Shown piece after piece: positions 1-9,300 of a stretch of 16,582 nt of DNA; within the stretch, counting starts at the first letter, position 1; the number at the start of each line of letters is the position of its first letter. The position numbers and the translations under genes are program-made. Location of the stretch: NCBI GenBank assembly GCA_946803715.1, contig CAMPET010000374.1, forward strand, positions 8,111 to 24,692. The letters are read 5' to 3'. The DNA is from Beroe ovata. Its lineage: Eukaryota; Ctenophora; Nuda; Beroida; Beroidae. The notes beneath the pieces were generated by a model. That model searched no databases and had not been told where the DNA came from. It saw nothing but the letters and a program-made list of their open reading frames with translations.

Positions 1-326
1 CACACACACACACACACACACCACCGCGCTAGTTTGACGGCAACAACCTCCATAAACATGTGTCAAACCTCTCTCCTAATCCTATTCCTCGATTATATTG
101 TGACCTATTTGTGGCTGGCGTAGGTAGCGGCGATGTATGGCATGAATGGTTGTAAACTTTTTGAGCCGATCATCACTAATTCGGTGGCTGACTTGAAATA
201 TAGGTACTGTGGCAGTCTTACTAGCATATCATTGCTAGCAAAGTATGATTGTGTCACTTGCTTTATCTTCGTCATTGAGCAATCATATTTACCAGTTCAT
301 ATTTGCATCATCTGCTCTAATTTCAG
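1..326. other. Intron sequence at the left edge, opening with a CA microsatellite
   Basis: Positions 1-20 are a pure CA dinucleotide run. The rest shows no convincing exon and ends in an acceptor (tttcag, 321-326), so it is read as the 3' part of an intron of the plus-strand gene whose earlier exons lie outside the window. A 79-codon open frame here has no protein-like character except where it enters the exon at 327. Confidence 0.6.
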
Positions 327-364
327 GATTGCTCAGTTAGTTGATCTCTTCAGACGGCTAAAAT
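327..364 (+). CDS. IRAG-like exon: start of the coiled coil
   Basis: Acceptor tttcag at 321-326 and donor gtgagt at 365-370. It encodes IAQLVDLFRRLK after one base of a split codon. The last base (T) joins CG of the next exon to make a Ser codon, and the heptad pattern continues across the junction. Confidence 0.65.
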
Positions 365-3300
365 GTGAGTAATATGTACTCAGTCAATCTATGTCTAATG
401 CTCACCCTCCCTCCCTCGTTCCTTCCCTCACCCTCTTTCAGTCTTTCACTCCCTCACCATTCCCTCACCATTCCTCTCCCTCACAACTCCTTCCTTTCCC
501 AGCAGACCTCACCAGTCACCATCCGTCCCTCACCATCCCTCCCTCACCACCCGTCCCTCACCCCTCCCTCACCATCCGTCCCTCTCTTCTCTCCCTTCTC
601 ACTCCCAATATCCTNACGCCCCCCCCCCTTCCCCCCACCCACCCGCCCCCCCCGTCCCTCACCCCTCCCTCACCATCCCTCCCTCACCACTCCCTCCCCT
701 CCCAGCGGAGCATCACAAGCTGGGCGATCAGCACGAGTGTCTCAAGTCCGACTACGAGTCCCTGCTTGCCGAGTATCAGGAACTGAAGAGCGAACTTGTC
801 TCCATCACGAGAACCAATGCTCAGCTGCGGAACGAGGTCGTCGCCGTGTTTGAGGCGTCGTCCGACATGGCGGCGCAACACGGCGCTGCTGGCGCAGGTG
901 GCGCTCCAGTCTCGGGCTCCTCTTCATGCTCGTTACAGAACGGCGTTCACGAGGAGTTTCGAGATATTGTGTCGCCGGAGTTCAAGAGCCCGCCCGAGGT
1001 GAATGGCGGCGGGGATGTGTTGGTGGCGCCAAGCGGTACGCCCATCAACGAACTGACGCCACCGCCAACACCACAGTGAGTTCTAAGTTTCGTCACAGTT
1101 TTGATAAGAGATTCCTCGTCCCTTGTCCCTCGAGTGTTAGAACCGCGCATAGTGTCCAATGAGTGGCACTCTCTCCCTAGCTGTATAGCAGATTGTAGAT
1201 AGGCAATATAATTCCCCGTTGATGATGAACTCTTGTGTGTGTGTATAATTGAGAACTCTATTCCATTTGTCATGGAAATAGGGGGAATACGATTCTTCCT
1301 CTCCTCATTTCTCCTTCTCTCCTTACACCTTACCCTCTATGAATATATTCAAATCTGCTGCACCATCATCCCCATCCTCAGTCTAGGTCCACGTATTATA
1401 GCTGTTAGCACCACCCGTATTATAACTCCGGCACGAGCCTATCGAGTGTATGTTCCGTAATACTACACCCTGTCATTTTCATATCAATCGAGTCTACCAG
1501 CAGCAGCTTCACGCGCCTGTCTTTGAATCGCATGGACCAGGATTCCCCGACTATTGACAATCGTGAGGAGGTAGATATCACGATGTGTGGTGTCAGCAGT
1601 TCTGATGAGGAGGTCAATGACCATCAGTCTGGAGATATGACAGATGGAGACATGACCAGTGATTCCATTGTTTATCCCGGCAATGTCACTGTCACGACTG
1701 GCGACGGGATCTCAACTGCCTCTATTACTGGAGAGGAAGTCATCGTACATCGACATGGAGACGCAGTTATGACTCAACATGAAGACGAAGTTACGACACA
1801 TGGCGAGGACGAATTCATCGCAGAACAAGTCGTGGAGGAATTCACGGGCCTAGATCTGGAGGAAGAGACAAGTCTCGACGAATGTACGGGAGCACCTCAT
1901 CGTGAAGACAAAGTCATCGACACTCCGTCTTTTTCAGGAGTCACATTAATGATTGAAGACACTGCAATACCTTGTGAAGACACTGCACTACCTTGTGAAG
2001 ACACTGCACTACCTTGTGAAGACACTGCACTTCCTGATGACGAAGAAGTTTCTTGCAAAGATGAAATGACAGAAGATGAAGTCACTTTCATTGACATGAC
2101 TACAGTTCCCACGAGTAAATCAGGTCACATGACTGTGCTCAAGTCTGAGGAATGCAGCTCTGATGACTATAGGGATGATTTTGTCGAAGAGACGATCACT
2201 GCTACAGATTACCAGCCCTTGGCTGAGACAGCAGATGACAGCTCGACACATTCCAATGATTCAGCTGTTCTGCACAGCATATCATCCCCGTGTCTTGTCG
2301 AGGACGACGATCCGCCAATCATCAGTGACCATTTGTCCGGGTCTGAGGGGGAAATCTACTCTGGTGTCCTCTTCTTCTCCGACTACTCTGATGCAACGAG
2401 TGCCACTAATCCAGAGGAGTTGGGAGGATCAGATGTAATAGCTGATGTGTTTGGAGAAGGGGATAACATCTTGCTAAGAGCAGCTGTGGATGATGGAGTT
2501 TTCTATGAGTCTGCTAGTTCTGAGAAGTCTGGTTCTGAAAAAGAATTATCTGTTGGGTGAGTCTCATTTTTCCTAATTAAGGGTTAGATAATCAGTTTCA
2601 CACATATGCTAATTAGGAACATGAAAATTAAACCCATCTGCATTTCTAGGTTACCTACTTATCAAACAATTTATATGGGCTGTAACCAAGATTTATAATT
2701 GGCTTGTGGATAATTGGTTGCAAGAGCTTGCTCCCTCGCCTGCAATTAAGAGATTATGTCATTAGCGGAGTGCAGGCCCCTAACCATGATGGGTCAGGAC
2801 CACTACCCTGACTGGTATACCCCTTCTTCCTCACTGTGTACTCTGTGTATATACCATGCTGTGTACACATGCAGTTCTGCTGTGTATAGCCCCCCGTGTC
2901 CGGGCATAATGTGTGTGTCCTGTGTAATAGTTCTATCCATGCTGTGTGTATTTGCTTGTTTCTCCCAGTAGAGTCTAGTTGAGAAGGTCGTTATTAGGGA
3001 TTCTTGTCCATTGTTTTTTTACCGACAACAGGAACAGCTTATTTTGTGAACCTATCTTGTGATTCCTGACGATAACATCAGCTTCGTAAGATGTTTAATT
3101 TCGATCGAGGATTATTGATTGGATTTTCTTCTGTAAGCAAGATCTAAATCGAAGTTGATGTATGAATAAGCAATGAGGAAAATCCTTCAGGATGAAAAAA
3201 CTTGTAAGTTAAATCTGGAATTTGTAAACGCTTCCCCACAAACTCCCCCATAGTTACACGCCCACTTACCCCCCCCTCCCACACTGATCGTTGCCCCCAA

Positions 3301-6300
3301 TGTGGGTGCTAAATCTGTTCACTCCCTCTCATTCCCTAGCTGATCTCACATTTTTCAGGAACGACATGCACCGTGGTAGAGAAGAATATCTTCTCAAACA
3401 AGAGGTAGGGGAAGATGATATACTCCTATCTTATCAGTACCTTTCTATACCTACTGCTCCCCAGAAGTGCTGTTTTTGGGAGCAGTGTTTTTTTGTTGTC
3501 AATCATGATAAAAAACAGGGCGTGGCTCGGCGGAAAGGTCAAACGGTCGACAATAGGCCAAAATTTTTTGTTTGGCGGGGGTAATTGAGCTCCCAGGTCA
3601 ACTTTTAATATAAGCTTTGTCTTCTAATTATATGAGGAAATAATTTTGAACCGCCCTGATGGCCTGATGATGATGTCATACAACCCAAAGTAAATGGACA
3701 TTGGACATATTGTGTATGTAATACTTATATTAGTAAACAATGGGCTTCCACGAAAATGCCACACGGAGTCTTGGTTTGTTTCATGACACATGTATCACAA
3801 TATATGATCTTACCGCAAATCTTGTGTCTTGATATAATTGATCTCTTTGTTCTCGCATTCTCGTCGCAATGTCAGCAGCCCGATCCTGATCCAGCCTGAT
3901 ATTCATCTGTTTTTCTCTCTCTGTGTCTGTGTCATGGCCGATGAGAGTGTTACCACTTCGTGTACCAGTTCTGTAGCGTCTCATAAGAATAAGGGACCAG
4001 CTAAACGCGAGGGCTTCAGGAAGAAGGCAGTGTTCACGTTTGTTGGTCGAACGTTTTACGTGGTTTGTGGATGCGTTGAAGACAACTTGTTGTCGATTGT
4101 CTTATCTTTTCCTACTTGAGTGAGTACAGTGTTGCGTCATCATCGCCCTGATTTCAGGTTGACGAGCTCAAAAAGAAACTCAAGAATGCCGAGTAAGTCT
4201 AGAGTACCTAGTCAGAGTACAGCTGATGAACAGTGAACTCCCATCCAAAATGGGATTCCCAAATCCCAAATGGGATTCGGTAATATCTAAACTTTCCCTC
4301 AGGAAAGTTAATCTAACCTTGACTCTTGCTATTGAAGAGCAAACCAACAAAAGAAATGCGCTTCAGCAGAAAATAGATGAGCTTCAAAAGTAGGAACCAC
4401 ATTGTTTTTCTGACCATATATTCTTGAACATACATGGGTTTCTGGTTTGAGATTTTTTGAAAGATTTTTCGTCATTTGAATCTTGTACGTTTAACATATT
4501 ATCTTGCTGTCCGCAGTGAGCTGAATAACAGTAATGGTGTCATATCTCGTATAGAGTTTGATAACAAGACACTGACAGCTGATAATGAGAAACTCGCTGG
4601 TAAGATTACAAGTTAGGAAATATAGTTGTAACTAGTTATCAGTTTGTCAGGGTGACCGGAAAATTGAATTTTGTAGTTGGTTGCACCTTAATTCCAAAAG
4701 CTTCCGACAAAGTGTTTTTGTATCTCAAACACATGTTTTTGACGTGTTTTTGACTCTCGGACACGTGTTCTGAATCTCAATCACGAGTTTTTGACACGTG
4801 TTCCCCCCACTCAGAAACGTACACACGACAGCGGAGTGACCTGGACGACCTCCGGAAAGAATGGGTGGAAGAAATGGACAGGTGTACCTCTCTTGAGGTG
4901 AGATAATGACTCATGTGAAGTAGTCTTGCAGGAATCGCGATATATGATGAGTGAAGTGAAGCAGATTATTATAGTTGGGAGTTTCCGTTTTTGGTCCAGT
5001 TTCCGTTTTTGGTCCCGGTTATTGAAAATTGGGGTCCCCCTGAATGAAATGTGGGATCGTCAGCTCACCTTTGAGCATATTATAATCACTTTTGAATATT
5101 GAAGTAGCTTTGGTTCCGATACAATAATTGAGCTGCATACTAATCAATTTATCATTTCCTCAGACGGGATACAACTCACTTAATCAGACTGTGGTAGAGA
5201 AGTTGCGGAGCATGTTGAGTATCCTGAAACCGAGCATCACCTTCCCTTCCTTCGACACTTCAGTGAGTGCAATGAGTGTCATGGGTGCTGAGTGTCATGG
5301 GTGCTGAGTGTCATGGGTGCTGAGTGTCATGGGTACGGAGTGTCATGGGTGCTGAGTGTCATGGGTGCTGAGTGTCATGATGAATACGTGTCAAGCGCGT
5401 GATCGATCATTGAGTGTCTACCCCAATAGCATGTAGTTTGTGCTGTGTCTGCAGATATGTGTCAGTCTGTGTACCTATGATACAGGGCACCACGTCTCGA
5501 GAGACACTAATTTATTTATGACGTCAAGCATATGTATTGTGGACTATCATATCATGCGATTCAGTAGAATATATAGTCTAGGGTTGACACTTATCAACAC
5601 TGATACACCTCTACTGTGCGTTGGCCATGAGGCCAAGGTTAACTTGTATATTTTCACAACTGTAGTTTTTCAACTGCTATAGTACCGAATCATTGATTAT
5701 ATTTTGAAATTTGTGTCCGTGGCCGTGAGTGAACAATAATGTCTACTCCATCCTGACAGAGTGGCCTATGCCACGCCCCCTCTCCAGTCAATACGTGACG
5801 TGCACTGTGCTATAACTGATCGGTATGTTGCATATTGAGCGGGGGGAACGAGTTTATTATAGAGAAATTCATATTCTGTTTGCGGAGGAACTGAGCTGCA
5901 TTGCAATATATGCAACATAATGTCAGCAGCAACTATTGCAGCAGCTCAAACAGGGTGTCATGTGAGATTGCGCAGTAGCCGTGATCTCATTGTATAACCC
6001 ACTCTGTGATCCTGTGCACATCCCTATCATGATGAGTAGGTTAGCTAGCCTGCTGATCTATAGCACGGTCAACAAAAACAACAACTGATTCTTATTTGGT
6101 TTTGGAAAAATTTTATAGACATAGTGCTTTTATATTTGAACAACGTGATATCCATACATAATGGGCATCCATCGAATTCATTTATCGCATCCAACATAAT
6201 CGAACCATATTTGTACTTTGGTAATGATCGCTTTTAGTTGTCGATAATGAATTCGCGCCAATTAGGTTTATTTTTGAATACAAACTCTCGGAACGTTTAT

Positions 6301-9300
6301 CTTTTATAGTGGATGCTTTATCAACCTGTTATCTTTTATCGGATTTTTAGATCGATTCCATTATCTGTCCATACCTATCCCGCTGTGTTGGGCGTTGGAG
6401 CTACACTTCACTGCTGAGTGCAGCACGTAGGGACAGATAGTATGTGTAGGACAGTGTGTGTACGTGTGTGTGTGTGTACTCCTTCATAAAGAATGCATCG
6501 CATGGTCACATACATGTGTGTCAATATATGACCTGGGTGTGGTGGTGTGGCACTGTGAGTGTGACTCTGTGGGCGTGGCACTATGAGTATGTTGCGCATG
6601 CTTTTTTCTAAGAACGGTACATCTTCCGTTGACGTAGAACAATATCCAAATGTTTATAAGTATTTCTCTCATATATAGCTCAACTATATGTATTGGGATT
6701 CATGATTACAGTGGTATAGGTAGCCTAGAAAGCTTTAATCAATTTCGTTGTGTTTTAACAGAGTAGGTACGGCCATTTATACTTTTAATGTCGAAATCTT
6801 CCCCGCTTTGGACTACTGAAAACAGCCCTCTCCCGTACTACAAACTATGTGTGGCACAGTGAGACTGTGTCCGGTTATTGTTTTCTCTAGATTATCGACT
6901 GCTTTATAACGTGATCAAATATGCTTTTCATTATGAATTGTCTTTACTAAAAGCAGCATACAGCCTATAAATTATCCATTTGGAATTGTCTGACCCGCCC
7001 GCGGACATGTTATGGTAAAGTAATGAGAGTGCCTTCTTAACAGTAGACATGCAGGTCACAATCGGTTATTCTGAGTTGATTTTGTTGATGAATTTGTCCA
7101 CGATGTTAAGCTATAGCTAACAGATAATCCTAGGTACCTCCCTACTCAATACCCATTTCATCCCTAGAGTTGTAATTTTTAGTTTCTGATTCAAGGTTTA
7201 GTTGATGATTTTGTATAGTACTATTCAGTTCTCACATATACCCCTCTTCTAGATCTGCCTGCCGCTGGAAGAATGGACCCAGTTCCTAAATAACGAGTTT
7301 TTGGAGGCTACCAAAGTTGCAGAGGTATGGAGCGCGCGCGCGTCGTTGTGCACGTGTGATATGAGCAGTGCGCGTGCACCCCTTTTCCCGAATTTTACTC
7401 TCATATTCCTATTTCCCTTTTCAGGAGGTTCGTCTCAATATAAACACAGGAAGCAAGGATAAGATAACGACCAAGAGGTAGGTAATGTCATGTGCGCAAA
7501 ACCACTTCATAATCCATTCTTATACAGCAAAATGTACATTGTACAATGTACACTGTACAGTGTTCATATCTGTCCACTCTTTTACCTTGCCAGTATCATA
7601 GCTCGCACTAACGATATTTCATCCGCGAATAATAGAGCTGGATAATGGATATCCAGTACAAACCACCTATCTGTTTGCCACTTATATTTGAGTTTTCACT
7701 TCTACTGCAAACCCGAGGTTTTTTCGAAATTCACTGTTGTTTTGCGCATCTCTAAGTTGCACGTGCAATCCCGATTCGCACGTGCAGTACTGATTTGCAT
7801 GTGCCTCACTGACCAGTACGTGTACTCAGCGAACTATCTAACCACCATCGCCATCATGTCAAATAGGTCTGTGTCAATATGGTTTCTATGTCAGAGAGTT
7901 ATTCAATAACATTGCTGCGTCTGAATATTACGTTGTGTGTCACAGACTTTCGTCTCAAAATATACAGCATAGGCCCCAGCCAAGTCTTTTCATGATGATT
8001 TTGCTTGTTTTTCACTGTTGGCACTATTAACTAAGTAGAAACTAAAGGTAGGATAAGTAGATGTAGGATGGTTATGACATGAACTGTAGGAAGCGGTACA
8101 AGCTGCACGTGGAAGATACCGTTCATTCCACCAGCCAACACCTTACCACCACGTTACCAGTGGTAACTTACCACCACGTTACCAGTGGTAACTTACCACC
8201 ACGTTACCAGTGGTAACTTACCACCACCGTACCCTTGTTACCACTCATCATACCAGCTTATACTACCTAAACTAACTATCATCAGGTCAGCTGAGGCGCA
8301 GACAGACATCCCTATCGAGGGGATGAAAGGGAACCTTGCACGTGCTTCCTGTTTCGAGGAGAGTGGGTCCTACAACTCAGAAGTGGTCCCTAATGGGGCC
8401 CTCAAACCGAGTGGTCTGAGCAGTCCGAGACTGCAATCAGCAGCTGCAGTGGTTCCAGTGGGTCCAACTACCACTGTAGCAGTGCCCACGACCAATACAG
8501 TGACATCAGCTGCGAATAAGGATACCGCTACCATTGGTAAGTTGAGTGGGGGGTCCAAGGGGAATTTTGGGGAACTTTGGGAAAGTCCCCCGGGTTTTTT
8601 GAAGTTCCCCAAAAAAAAGTTCCCCNCATCGAAATTTGGTTTATACGCCTTGTTGCAGGAAGCATATTGTAGCTGTTTCTAGCATTAAGTAAAGGAGTAA
8701 CCTCTTAGCAGATCTGTGGTTGTAGTTATAAGTGCAAATATACATCATTCGTTTGGCAGCAGAAGTTACTGAAACTAACACCACACACGGCTCTTATTGA
8801 CACGCTACATGTTTACACTATTAGGTAGCATGACAGATCGTTGTCAACATATTCTTACACCTGAACTGACACCACTTATCCCACATCACCTTGACACCAT
8901 CTCCAGCGGCGGGCATTCTGGAGGACACAATAGCGGCGGCTGCTGAGAAGGAAGACATCAGTACTGAGTATCAGTTCACGACAGATGTCGCGTCTCTCAG
9001 TAAACGCAGCATAGAGGCTGAGTTCCAAGCCATTATGCTGTCTTTTGAGAATGATACTTTCACACTTCACAAGCGTCTCAATATGCACGATCGGGCGGTA
9101 CAGAAAGCGTCTACCAACTTCCAGGCAGAGTAAGTAACCTGGTTACACTTGGCACCATATTTCTCTGATCATCCCAGCATTGATATCTGTCACAGCCGCT
9201 GAGGCCAGAGCATTCAAGAAAATTCGCAATGCCTTTTCAAGTCCTATCTACGGTTGAACCCCCTCACAATTTGAATTCTCTCACCATAATAAACCCCTGC

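Larger units (their letters stand above)
5263..7252 (+). other. Largest intron (about 2 kb)
   Basis: It starts with a 16-bp tandem repeat, contains a small TA-flanked inverted-repeat element near 5824-5919 and TG microsatellite sequence near 6450-6478, and ends with acceptor cttctag. I found no exon of either gene inside it; the flanking exons are phase 0 and need none. Confidence 0.6.
7478..8285 (+). other. Intron, 808 bp, rich in palindromes
   Basis: It holds a perfect 20-bp palindrome (7533-7552), a cluster of GCACGTGC-like motifs (7757-7816) and a 25-bp hairpin-forming tandem repeat (8142-8227) just before the acceptor. No coding sequence is evident. Confidence 0.6.

Noticed and set aside
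365-853. Two long overlapping plus-strand open frames rich in Ser and Pro
   Set aside because: They follow from the CCCTCACC repeat composition; only the part from 706, in another phase relation, behaves as an exon.
1897-2112. Minus-strand Ser-rich frame over the acidic exon
   Set aside because: It is the antisense of the EDTALPC repeat; repeats stay open on both strands.
2756-2971. 71-codon Cys/Val/Tyr-rich frame
   Set aside because: Produced by TGTGTA-rich intron sequence; no splice sites in phase with the gene and no protein-like pattern.
5274-5380. 16-bp repeat considered as a CRISPR-like array
   Set aside because: Units are directly adjacent without spacers, in a eukaryotic intron; it is an ordinary minisatellite.
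6408-6672. Two His/Thr-rich minus-strand frames
   Set aside because: They read through TG microsatellite sequence.
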